Shown piece after piece: positions 7,309-14,990 of a stretch of 26,606 nt of DNA. A program made the position numbers and the translations under genes. The first letter of the stretch is position 1. Each line of letters starts with the position of its first letter. Below the pieces are notes generated by a model, which saw nothing but the letters and a program-made list of their open reading frames with translations, was not told where the DNA came from and did no database searches. This DNA is from Candidatus Parvarchaeota archaeon UBA446 (lineage in GTDB: Archaea; Nanobdellota; Nanobdellia; Parvarchaeales; Parvarchaeaceae), in NCBI GenBank assembly GCA_002503215.1, contig DARG01000026.1, positions 1 through 26,606 on the forward strand, in the 5' to 3' direction.

Positions 7309-7661
7309 ATGATAATTATAGCTCCTATTATTAAATTAGATACAAGTAAAGCTACCATATATTTTATAGCAATTTGCAAGTCTGCTTTTTCTGCCGAATA
7401 AAACATTGATAGAGAAAGGTTGGCAATTACAAATATTCCTCCAATCAAAAAATAATATGTAACGGCGAACTTTAAGATAATAGCAAGGATTATTATTTCA
7501 GCCACTATAAAAAAATAATTAAATATTTTAGTTATGTATAGTTTTTTTGATATTTCTTCTAGTTCTTCTTGAGTAATTACCCCTATAATATAACCTAATA
7601 TGATGCTAAAGGCGATTAGGACACTGAATTCTATATCTTGCATCAGTAAAATCATATTCAA
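7305..7661 (-). CDS. Four-helix membrane protein of unknown function
   Basis: A 118-residue, very hydrophobic protein with about four predicted TM helices and a short charged loop (TQEELEEISKK) between the first and second. I do not recognise a family. It is the first gene of the minus-strand operon (membrane protein, GTPase, ksgA, S2P) and overlaps the GTPase start by 4 nt. The N-terminus has several Met codons (7661, 7655, 7643); the TATA position suggests the second or third may be used. Confidence 0.6.
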   Translation of the reverse strand: MNMILLMQDIEFSVLIAFSIILGYIIGVITQEELEEISKKLYITKIFNYFFIVAEIIILAIILKFAVTYYFLIGGIFVIANLSLSMFYSAEKADLQIAIKYMVALLVSNLIIGAIIII

Positions 7662-7678
7662 TTAGTATGTGTTATTTA

Positions 7679-7691
7679 TTATTTAAATAAA
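7679..7691. promoter_or_regulatory. Palindromic TATA element between divergent genes
   Basis: TATTTAAATAAA contains the palindrome ATTTAAAT (7681-7688) in the only AT-box of the 47-nt spacer between the minus-strand operon (ATG 7661) and the flippase gene (ATG 7709). It lies about 24 nt from the flippase ATG and about 22-24 nt from the opposite start, so one symmetric box may serve both directions. Confidence 0.5.
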
Positions 7692-7708
7692 AGAGTTGTG
7701 AATAATAA

Positions 7709-9253
7709 ATGAATGTGCCTAATAATAGTGTAGATATAGATGTTGAAGAAGAAAAAGGATTAGTTGCATCCAATAGTATATACGGTTTATTGAGATCTGG
7801 ATCCAAATTTTTTGTTTCATTTCTTATAAGCATACTTCTCGTTAGATTTTTAGGTCCTGAAAATTATGGTTATTATACAATAGTCGTTCTATATTGGGGT
7901 GTTGCTTCAACTGTAGCAGGTTTAGGAATAGGGGCTACAATCCAGTATGCAATATCAAAATACAGAGCTCAGAGTTCAAATACGAAGTTATTATGGGCAG
8001 TTAAACATTATCTGCTGCTTGTAACACTGTCATCGTTGGTTGCTTCCTTGATATTATTTATGCTTTCTGGAGTAATTGGCTCACTTTATCATTCGGCAGA
8101 GGTTAGTTATCTTTTAAAAATCTTAGCACTTGGTCTCGTTTTTTATTCTATAGCAGGTAACTTTACCGAGCCTTCCTTTATAGGTTTCCAGAAGATGAAA
8201 AACAGTTTTATAACGGGAGTACTGTATGATTTTTTGAGAGTTGTACAGTTACTTGTAGTTTATCTTGGTTTTGGTTTAATAGGCGCAATAAAATTCTATG
8301 ATATAGTGTATTTAGTTGTTTCAACCGTCGGACTTTTTCTTCTTTATCGTGCGATTCATGGTTTTCCAAAGGCGGCAAAGCCGGAAAAAGAGGATCTCTC
8401 TCATTTTTATGGGTATAGGAACTTTTCATATATAATAGCAGTTATATCACTTCTTTACGGTACAATTATAGCGCTTTTTCTAGGAGTAGTAGCCCCAAAT
8501 ATCTCCGCTGTAAGTTTTTATAGAGTTGGACTTATAATGGCAGGAATACTAGCAATACCTGCATCTGCTATTGGTTCTGCGTTTTTTGCATCAATAACAA
8601 AATTCTTTGAAAAGAAAGACTTCAATGTTTTTTATAGGATGCAAAGAAGTTTGATAAAATATTCCTTTTTAGTAACTTTTCCGCTAGTAATAGCATCTAT
8701 AATCTCAGCTCCTCGTTTAATATCATATCTTTACAAGTCTACTTTCATAGGTGCAGAGATTCCTTTTATAATACTACTTATACCTGTTCTAATTTCAAGC
8801 ATATTCGGACCTATAACTCAGGTTTTAAGTGCAACTGGTAAGCAGAAGTATATGATGTATTCCGCCATAACAGGTGCGGTAGTGGGCCTTCTTCTTACCT
8901 TTATCCTTGTTCCTATATTTTATGCAGAAGGGGCAGCTATAGCATATTTATCAGTTAATCTTGCCATGCTTATAGTAAATATTTTTTTGGTTTCAAAGTA
9001 CATAAAGATAATAATACCATATCTAGATCTTTTGAAAGCGATTGTATCTGTAGTTTTAATGGCCGCTTTTCTTTACTTTATGCTAAAAATTGTAACGAGA
9101 CTTGCGTATCTGCCATTAGTACTCATATCTGCGCTCGTGTTCTATGTAATAATCCTTTATTTGATCAGAGCTATAAATAACAAAGAGATAAGATTTATAA
9201 TAAAGCTTGTAAAAGCCGACAAGTTTGTAAAAATGTTTTATAAAAAGTATTAA
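7709..9253 (+). CDS. Polysaccharide/lipid-linked oligosaccharide flippase (MOP superfamily, Wzx/RfbX-like)
   Basis: A 514-residue membrane protein with about 12-14 hydrophobic helices and the N-terminal signature of the polysaccharide transporter branch ('SIYGLLRSGSKFFVSFLIS ... RFLGPENYGYYTIVVLYWG'). These proteins flip lipid-linked sugars across the membrane. Directly downstream are a cupin sugar-phosphate isomerase and the AglB oligosaccharyltransferase, which suggests it supplies the lipid-linked glycan for protein N-glycosylation (inference from context). The ATG at 7709 is about 24 nt after a TATTTAAATAAA element, so the mRNA is probably leaderless. Confidence 0.87.
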   Translation: MNVPNNSVDIDVEEEKGLVASNSIYGLLRSGSKFFVSFLISILLVRFLGPENYGYYTIVVLYWGVASTVAGLGIGATIQYAISKYRAQSSNTKLLWAVKHYLLLVTLSSLVASLILFMLSGVIGSLYHSAEVSYLLKILALGLVFYSIAGNFTEPSFIGFQKMKNSFITGVLYDFLRVVQLLVVYLGFGLIGAIKFYDIVYLVVSTVGLFLLYRAIHGFPKAAKPEKEDLSHFYGYRNFSYIIAVISLLYGTIIALFLGVVAPNISAVSFYRVGLIMAGILAIPASAIGSAFFASITKFFEKKDFNVFYRMQRSLIKYSFLVTFPLVIASIISAPRLISYLYKSTFIGAEIPFIILLIPVLISSIFGPITQVLSATGKQKYMMYSAITGAVVGLLLTFILVPIFYAEGAAIAYLSVNLAMLIVNIFLVSKYIKIIIPYLDLLKAIVSVVLMAAFLYFMLKIVTRLAYLPLVLISALVFYVIILYLIRAINNKEIRFIIKLVKADKFVKMFYKKY

Positions 9254-9276
9254 TAATTTGTGATATTTATAAAAAC

Positions 9277-10056
9277 ATGAAACTAAATGTTAAAGCAGTC
9301 GACCTAGAATTTGACGAAGATGATAGAAAACTATTCGCCGATGGAAAGGAAGTTCCATTTTCTGTGAGAAAAGTAAGTGAAATGAAGGACGTTCTGTTCA
9401 ATAAAGAGTTTATAACGACTAAAAATAAAGGAGATATCCTTTATAGAATGTATAGAGGTGCAGGGGTCGATAAGAATGCAACAGTATTTTCAGCGCACAA
9501 TATAAGATATGATGTTACAGTTATAGAAAATTATGACTTAGGGGGAGAATTCACAAAAACCTTAGGCCATTATCATCCTATAGTAAAAAACGGTTTAGCT
9601 TACCCAGAATTGTATGAGGTTATAAGCGGAGAAGTCGTTTATCTCCTTCAGAAAAAAAATGATGACGGGAGTTATGATTTACAGCTTGTTCATGCAAAAA
9701 CTGGAGATAAAGTTATAATGCCTCCTAACTACGGTCATTTTTCTATAAATGTAGGTAGTGGCTTACTTATAGAAGCAAATCTAGTTAATTCGACATTTTC
9801 TTCTAATTACAAACCGGTACAAGATATGGGAGGTGGTGCTATATTTTTGCTTAGAAATGGAAATGCCGTGCTTAACAGGAAATATTCAGAAACTACATTA
9901 AAGCACGGCGAAGCCGAAAAAATACCTTTCCTTGACTACTCACAGAGCATATACGATGAGTATATAGCTCATCCAGAACATTTTATATTTTTAAATAAAC
10001 CTGAGTTTTTGTTTTCAAAACATGACTCTTGGGATATAGAAACGCAGGATTTTTGA
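9277..10056 (+). CDS. pgi: Cupin-type phosphoglucose isomerase family protein
   Basis: A 259-residue protein whose core (about residues 75-190) matches archaeal cupin glucose-6-phosphate isomerase, a metal-dependent enzyme interconverting glucose-6-P and fructose-6-P. The metal-binding residues visible are His98 and His100 in TLGHYHP, an acidic residue in PELYE (Glu111 or Glu114), and His154 in 'MPPNYGHFSIN'. Typical members are about 190 residues; this one has an extra ~65 at the C-terminus and a longer N-terminus. It lies 23 nt after the flippase and 48 nt before AglB, so it may feed hexose phosphates into glycan synthesis rather than only glycolysis (inference). GTGAT at 9260-9264 could pair weakly with the 16S 3' end. 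Confidence 0.83.
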   Translation: MKLNVKAVDLEFDEDDRKLFADGKEVPFSVRKVSEMKDVLFNKEFITTKNKGDILYRMYRGAGVDKNATVFSAHNIRYDVTVIENYDLGGEFTKTLGHYHPIVKNGLAYPELYEVISGEVVYLLQKKNDDGSYDLQLVHAKTGDKVIMPPNYGHFSINVGSGLLIEANLVNSTFSSNYKPVQDMGGGAIFLLRNGNAVLNRKYSETTLKHGEAEKIPFLDYSQSIYDEYIAHPEHFIFLNKPEFLFSKHDSWDIETQDF

Positions 10057-10075
10057 GTTAGAAAGGTTTAATAAC

Positions 10076-10083
10076 TATAAATA
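10076..10083 (+). promoter_or_regulatory. TATA element of the aglB gene
   Basis: TATAAATA centred about 25-28 nt before the AglB ATG at 10105. A second AT-rich run (10088-10097) is too close to the start to serve as TATA. Predicts a leaderless aglB mRNA within the flippase-pgi-aglB cluster. Confidence 0.5.
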
Positions 10084-10104
10084 ATTGTTTTATATATTTG
10101 GATT

Positions 10105-13100
10105 ATGGCTGAAAATGATGAGTTAAATGACATTAAAAAGGATGCCTTGCATGAAGAGCATAAAGTAGAGTCTGAAATAAAGAAAGAAGAACATAAATTG
10201 TATCAAGAAGAAGCAGAAATAAAGAAAGAGGAGATAAAAATTAGAGAATTAAAGGAAGAAAATGAAAGACTGGCAAAAATAGAAGAAGAAACCTCAAAGA
10301 AAAAAGCCAGCGAAATAGAAATTGAGTTAAATTTTTCAGGATTAGAGAAATTTGGAGGAGTAGCTTATAATATACTTATCAAAAGAAGAGTACTATTTTA
10401 TATACTTCTTATACTTGCGGTTACCGTAGGTTGGTACGTTCATACAGCCAGTATACCTGGACTTTTAAATCCTCTTTCTTCAAATTCTTCGTTAGTAGGA
10501 AATAATTACTTGGGTATGGGTGGTTCACTATCTGGTTTAGATCCATATACTTTCTATATACAGATGCAGAATATACTGAAAACTGGTAATGTGCCCGTTG
10601 TAAATCACCTGCAGTATCTGCCCATAGGTTTACCGTCTAGATCTGATGAACTTATGGTCTCTTTCTTTGGTGCCTTTACCTCAAGGTTAGTGGATCCTAT
10701 AGTAAAAGGAGCGGTGCCAATGACTTCTTTCATGCTTCTACCAGCAGTATTTGCTATATTTTCTGCGCTTCTCTTGTTTTTGATACTTTTGGAGCTGTTT
10801 GGTGATTACTGGATGGCCACAATAAGTGCATTTATGCTACCAGTATTTCTGACCTTTTTAAGCCGTTCAACTGCAGGATTTACACAGAAGACTTCTTTAG
10901 GCTTCATGTTTATTCTTCTAGCTATATTTTTCCTCGTAAAATCATTAAAATCAAAAAGAACAAGAAGCAAGATGGTCTATGGTCTTGCTACAGGAATAGC
11001 TACAGGCCTAGCGACTGCGGCAAGTGGGTATAGTGAATATCTTATCTTGACTATACCTGTTATATACTTAGTCGTTATACTATTGGGATATGCTAAGAAG
11101 GGAGATCTTCTAGCTTACATACTATTCGCTATATGGATTCCTATAAAAGTAAGCTTCGTAAGCTTTACATTCTCCGACGTTATACACAGTGCGTTGTATT
11201 ATCCTATGATTTTCGTGTATGTACTTGTAATATTCAAGTTGTTGATATATGATAAACGCCATAGTAAACTTAAAATACCTTTAATAAGTAACGGCTTTTC
11301 TGCTGTTATATACAGTATAATAATATCTCTTGCAGTTGTTGCTTTAACAGGATTAAACACTTTAAAGCATGCATTTTCAAGAGTAGCGTCCGAATTTATC
11401 CATCCACTTGGAGTAGGGATAGTTAATCCAGTTACAGAAACTATAGCAGAATATGCACCTTTAAATCTAACTCAGAGAGTTCAAGACTTTAATTTCATTT
11501 TTGGATCTCTTGGGATAAATTTTCTTTTATTCTGTGCTGGGGCAGCATTCCTTTTCTTTATAATGCTTAAACGCTTCAAACATTGGTATATACCCTATTT
11601 ATTAGGAGTACCGTTTATATTGATGCTAAATGGTGGTACATTCAGTTATAATGCTACTTCTTATTCTTTCCTTTTTACATTTTTAGCACTGGAGTTTATA
11701 CCTATAGGTTATCTGGCTTTACATAACAGAGACATAGATTCTAGGAAAATTTTGAGCGCAGTAGTATTCCTTACGCTGATTTCTTTAATAATGACTATAG
11801 TCTTCTGGACTATGAACTCCTCAGCAAATAATTACAAGTATGGCGCACTTGGTTTGGTAATAATACTAATCTTTGAGTTTGCGTTTGATAAACAGCAAGA
11901 TACTAATTTAGTATCGCTTCTAGCAATAGTGCCATTCCTTTTCTTTGTTTTAACGGTTATACTCTCAAACGTTGAAAGCAGACTTTTAGAACCTACTGAA
12001 CTAGGAGCAGCTATAATAATACCGTTTGCACTAGTATACTTCTTTAGAAATTCAATAGATTTACTGAAAGGATTTACTCCTTCTAAAAATACACAAAAAA
12101 TAATAACCGCAGTTATAATAATAATAGCAGTCGCATTTATAGCAGCAGATTTGCATTCTAGCTTGGTTCTTTCATATCAAACCGCGCAGCAAAGTGGAAG
12201 CGGTCTTTTGTTATGGGGGCCGACTTTGCAATGGATTAGCCAGAACACTCCAACAAATACTTCAATAATCTCATGGTGGGATTATGGATACTGGGAAGAA
12301 GCGATAGCTAATAGAACTACTGTAGCAGACGGAAGCAATGCCTACGGCTATCAATCCATGATAGCAAAATACTTTTTTGAGGCTACCTCACCGTATACAT
12401 ATTCTACTTACTTGCATTTCATACATGAACCCACATATGCGATTATAAGTGGTAGTGAGGTTGAGAAGTTCTCAGCTATTTCTACAATAGCACTGGAACC
12501 AACATCATTCACTCCTATGGACGAAATAAATGCTACAAAAAATCTGAATAATGTAGGCAATGCAAGCTATAAGTTTCTTCTTTCTTTTGGAGATTCAAAT
12601 GGGCAGATAAGTTCATTATACTCAAATGCAACAATTAGTGGTTTAGAAGGAAACGCAAACGATTATATACTAGTTGAAATACAAATACCTGTGAATGCTA
12701 GTAATTCTGGTGTTATAACCGCAATAGGTAACCCTTATGGTATATTATACAATCAATTGACTGGTAGTTTCTCATCACCTATGCCTTTGGATTATAACTG
12801 CGTTTACAGTGTAGGTTGTAAGAGCGTATCGAACAACAGTATACCTGGAGGAATGATGCTTCTTAATGCAACAAATTCGGTGGATCTACATATAGGGGGC
12901 ATATCATCTGCACCCGGTGGATATGAAGTTTTACCAATAAACATGTCGCAATTCGGAAATGGGCCAGCTTTGTTATACATGCCGAATGAAACTCTAAACA
13001 CTCTATTTGACAAGTTATACCTATTAAATGAGACAGTACCCGGTTTCAAGCTGCTTTATACGGATAACTTACCAGTGAATTCTCTTCTAAGCATAGAGAA

Positions 13101-13278
13101 TCAAGTTCTCACAGATGTTAATGTTTATGAGATAAATTATACTGCTCTTAGCAAGTACATGTTAACAAGCGAATGTTCTGTTTCACCTTCTGCAGTTAAC
13201 TATTGTGATAATCTAAGTTATCTACCAGTCGTTTTCAAAAATAACAGTAAACTTATAAATAATACACCAATTAATTAG
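10105..13278 (+). CDS. aglB: Archaeal oligosaccharyltransferase AglB (STT3 family) with N-terminal coiled coil
   Basis: A 1057-residue STT3-type enzyme that transfers lipid-linked glycans to Asn in N-x-S/T sequons on the outer face of the membrane. Residues about 1-75 form a cytoplasmic Glu/Lys-rich coiled coil. TM1 starts near residue 95 and is followed by the first external loop with a catalytic-type acidic site (SGLDPY, Asp146). About a dozen further TM helices run to about residue 700. The globular C-terminal domain opens with the diagnostic WWDYGYW at residues 724-730, which recognises the sequon. The charged N-terminal extension is unusual for the family and adds to an already long protein. 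Flippase and cupin isomerase precede it; cytidylate kinase starts 2 nt after its stop. Confidence 0.94.
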   Translation: MAENDELNDIKKDALHEEHKVESEIKKEEHKLYQEEAEIKKEEIKIRELKEENERLAKIEEETSKKKASEIEIELNFSGLEKFGGVAYNILIKRRVLFYILLILAVTVGWYVHTASIPGLLNPLSSNSSLVGNNYLGMGGSLSGLDPYTFYIQMQNILKTGNVPVVNHLQYLPIGLPSRSDELMVSFFGAFTSRLVDPIVKGAVPMTSFMLLPAVFAIFSALLLFLILLELFGDYWMATISAFMLPVFLTFLSRSTAGFTQKTSLGFMFILLAIFFLVKSLKSKRTRSKMVYGLATGIATGLATAASGYSEYLILTIPVIYLVVILLGYAKKGDLLAYILFAIWIPIKVSFVSFTFSDVIHSALYYPMIFVYVLVIFKLLIYDKRHSKLKIPLISNGFSAVIYSIIISLAVVALTGLNTLKHAFSRVASEFIHPLGVGIVNPVTETIAEYAPLNLTQRVQDFNFIFGSLGINFLLFCAGAAFLFFIMLKRFKHWYIPYLLGVPFILMLNGGTFSYNATSYSFLFTFLALEFIPIGYLALHNRDIDSRKILSAVVFLTLISLIMTIVFWTMNSSANNYKYGALGLVIILIFEFAFDKQQDTNLVSLLAIVPFLFFVLTVILSNVESRLLEPTELGAAIIIPFALVYFFRNSIDLLKGFTPSKNTQKIITAVIIIIAVAFIAADLHSSLVLSYQTAQQSGSGLLLWGPTLQWISQNTPTNTSIISWWDYGYWEEAIANRTTVADGSNAYGYQSMIAKYFFEATSPYTYSTYLHFIHEPTYAIISGSEVEKFSAISTIALEPTSFTPMDEINATKNLNNVGNASYKFLLSFGDSNGQISSLYSNATISGLEGNANDYILVEIQIPVNASNSGVITAIGNPYGILYNQLTGSFSSPMPLDYNCVYSVGCKSVSNNSIPGGMMLLNATNSVDLHIGGISSAPGGYEVLPINMSQFGNGPALLYMPNETLNTLFDKLYLLNETVPGFKLLYTDNLPVNSLLSIENQVLTDVNVYEINYTALSKYMLTSECSVSPSAVNYCDNLSYLPVVFKNNSKLINNTPIN

Positions 13279-13280
13279 TA

Positions 13281-13841
13281 ATGAAAGTAATAGTTTCCGG
13301 ACTTACAGCATCTGGCAAATCAAGTGTTTCTAAGGCTTTAGCAAAGGAATTTAATCTTGAGTATTTTTCAGCAAGTTCAAAGCTTAGAGAGATTCTACCA
13401 AAAAAAGATTTTGAAGTTTGGGAATCTAAAAAAGGTATAGAAGCAGTGAAATTTAGAATAAAAAATCCAATTTATGATAAGAAACTCGATAGAATTATGT
13501 TATCTCTTTTCAATAGAAGCTTCAATATGATATTGGACAGTTGGGTAGCTTCTTGGAAAGTAACTGATACAAACATTATTAAAATATATATAAAGGCTGA
13601 CGAAAAAATAAGGGCTGAGAGGGTTAGTAACAGAGATGGAATAACGTTTAAACAGGCACTTTCTTTTATGAGAATAAAAGATAAACTTACCGCTCAAATT
13701 TATAGCAATATCTATGGTATAGATGTTAAAAAAGATTTTAGACCTTTTAATCTTGTAATAGATTCCTCTTATTTGGATTTAAAAGAGGTTATTAAAATAT
13801 GTTCATATTTTATACTTAAATGTAAAAAGGCAAAGTTTTAA
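13281..13841 (+). CDS. cmk: Cytidylate kinase (archaeal type)
   Basis: A 186-residue P-loop kinase phosphorylating CMP/dCMP. The Walker A is GLTASGKSS (residues 7-15). The substrate segment 'MILDSWVASWKV' replaces the usual 'vleGRlaGw', and the archaeal lid/C-terminal pattern is present ('RVSNRDGITFKQAL', 'IYSNIYGID', 'FNLVIDSS'). It begins 2 nt after aglB and ends 23 nt before cbf5; cmk next to cbf5/truB is a recurrent archaeal arrangement. The RNA-processing neighbour suggests shared expression rather than a direct functional link. Confidence 0.85.
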   Translation: MKVIVSGLTASGKSSVSKALAKEFNLEYFSASSKLREILPKKDFEVWESKKGIEAVKFRIKNPIYDKKLDRIMLSLFNRSFNMILDSWVASWKVTDTNIIKIYIKADEKIRAERVSNRDGITFKQALSFMRIKDKLTAQIYSNIYGIDVKKDFRPFNLVIDSSYLDLKEVIKICSYFILKCKKAKF

Positions 13842-13864
13842 TTCTTAATCCTTAATTTAATGAA

Positions 13865-14875
13865 ATGAAACTGCCACTTGAAGGTTTGAAGCAGGATATC
13901 TTCTCAATAAGAGAAGAGGAAACTGATCTTAAATACGGCAGATTTCCTGAAAAAAGAAGCGTAGAAGAAAGGATAAATTATGGCTTTATTCTGCTTGATA
14001 AACCAGCAGGTATAAGGTCTAAGACGGCTGCGTATATAGCTAAGAAGTTAATGGCAGTACTTGGTGTAAAAAAGATAGGTTACTCAGGGACTTTAGAAGA
14101 TTGAAGAAATCCCAATGTAACAGGTCTTTTACCCTTAGCCATAAACAATGCTACAAAGGCACTGTCAGTCCTTCTTCTTGGCGGAAAGGAGTATATAGCT
14201 CTCATGCACCTGCATAAAGAAGTAGAAGAGCACTTACTCAGAGATACGTTCATAAAATTCACAGGCGAGATAACTCAGATGCCCCCAGTAAGATCGCATG
14301 TTAAGCGCCAGTATAGACAAAGAGAAGTGTATTATTCTGAAATAATAGAGATTTCTGGAAAAGATGTCCTCTTTAAGGTTGGAGTCGAATCTGGCACATA
14401 TATAAGAAAGCTTATACATGATATGGGTGAAAATCTCGGCGTAGGTGCACATATGGTAGAACTAAGAAGAACCAAAGTTTCTACTCTTTCAGAAAAAAAC
14501 AACTTAGTAACACTACAGGACCTAGAAGATGCTATACATATGTATGTAAATGAAAAGGATGTACGGTTACTTAATCAATGCATAGGCAATATAGAATCGG
14601 CAATAGATTTTATTCCAAGAATTTTTGTATCCGACACTACTGTAGATCCAGTATGCCATGGTTCTCCAGTGGCGATACCAGGTATAGTAAAACTGACGGA
14701 TTTTGATAAAGGCGAGCTTGTAGCTATAATGACTTTGAAAGGAGAAATTATAGCTCTCGGAAAATCCGTACTTTCTTCAGAGGATATAAAATCTATTAAA
14801 AGAGGAGTAGCTGTAAAAACAGACAGCGTTATAATGAATATTGGGACTTATCCAACGTATAAAAAGGTTAATTAA
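13865..14875 (+). CDS. cbf5: rRNA pseudouridine synthase Cbf5 (TruB family), interrupted by a 12-nt intron
   Basis: Cbf5 is the catalytic subunit of H/ACA ribonucleoproteins and isomerises uridine to pseudouridine in rRNA. The N-terminal part carries 'INYGFILLDKPAGIRS', the central part the catalytic motif, then 'GLLPLAINNATKAL', 'MPPVRSHVKR', 'ESGTYIRKLIHDMGENLG' and a C-terminal PUA domain (about 'PRIFVSDTTVDPVCHGSPVAIPG' onward). Read directly, the frame hits TGA at 14102-14104 inside the catalytic motif (SGTLED-stop-RNPNVTG). Removing 14097-14108 gives SGTLDPNVTG with the catalytic Asp, and a 332-residue protein of normal Cbf5 length. Both halves are in the same frame and otherwise intact. 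It follows cmk by 23 nt; tRNA-Pro follows 31 nt downstream. Alternatives are stop readthrough or pseudogene, both less convincing. Confidence 0.93.
14097..14108 (+). other. Predicted 12-nt bulge-helix-bulge intron in cbf5 pre-mRNA
   Basis: The removed sequence is AAGATTGAAGAA. The flanks fold into the canonical archaeal splicing motif: outer helix GGGA (14087-14090) with TCCC (14110-14113); central helix CTTT (14091-14094) with GAAG (14103-14106), i.e. four pairs including one G-U; a 3-nt bulge AGA (14095-14097) on the 5' side and AAA (14107-14109) on the 3' side. Cutting each bulge after its second base removes exactly these 12 nt and gives TTA-GAT-CCC (L-D-P). The remaining 5 nt (14098-14102) form a tiny loop with only one possible pair, so the inner helix is essentially absent. 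No splice product has been observed here. Confidence 0.85.
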
Positions 14876-14906
14876 AATAAATGTCTAAAGTATAGAATCG
14901 TGAATC

Positions 14907-14981
14907 GGGGTGGTGATCTAGCTTGGTTATGATGCTAGCTTCGGGGGTTAGTTGACCTGGGTTCAAATCCCAGCCACCCCA
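14907..14981 (+). tRNA. tRNA-Pro (anticodon CGG)
   Basis: Complete cloverleaf. Acceptor GGGGTGG (14907-14913) pairs with CCACCCC (14974-14980), discriminator A at 14981. The T arm is CTGGG/CCCAG with loop TTCAAAT. Anticodon stem CTAGC (14935-14939) pairs with GTTAG (14947-14951) around loop TTCGGGG, giving anticodon CGG at 14942-14944 (codon CCG). CCA is not encoded and no intron is present. The D stem has a T-T mismatch at 13-22. A TATA-like TTAAAATA (14873-14880) about 30 nt upstream could drive it, or it may be processed from the cbf5 transcript. Confidence 0.93.
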
Positions 14982-14990
14982 TTTATGTTT

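Noticed and set aside
14102..14104. TGA readthrough or recoding as an amino acid (including selenocysteine)
   Set aside because: Readthrough would insert four extra residues next to the catalytic Asp. No SECIS-like element is evident, and other frames in the window use TGA as a normal stop (for example the cupin gene at 10054-10056).
13865..14875. cbf5 as a pseudogene or two split genes
   Set aside because: Both halves are intact, in the same frame, and separated by only 12 nt that lie in a proper BHB fold. Removing them restores the catalytic motif exactly; decay or gene fission would not predict that.
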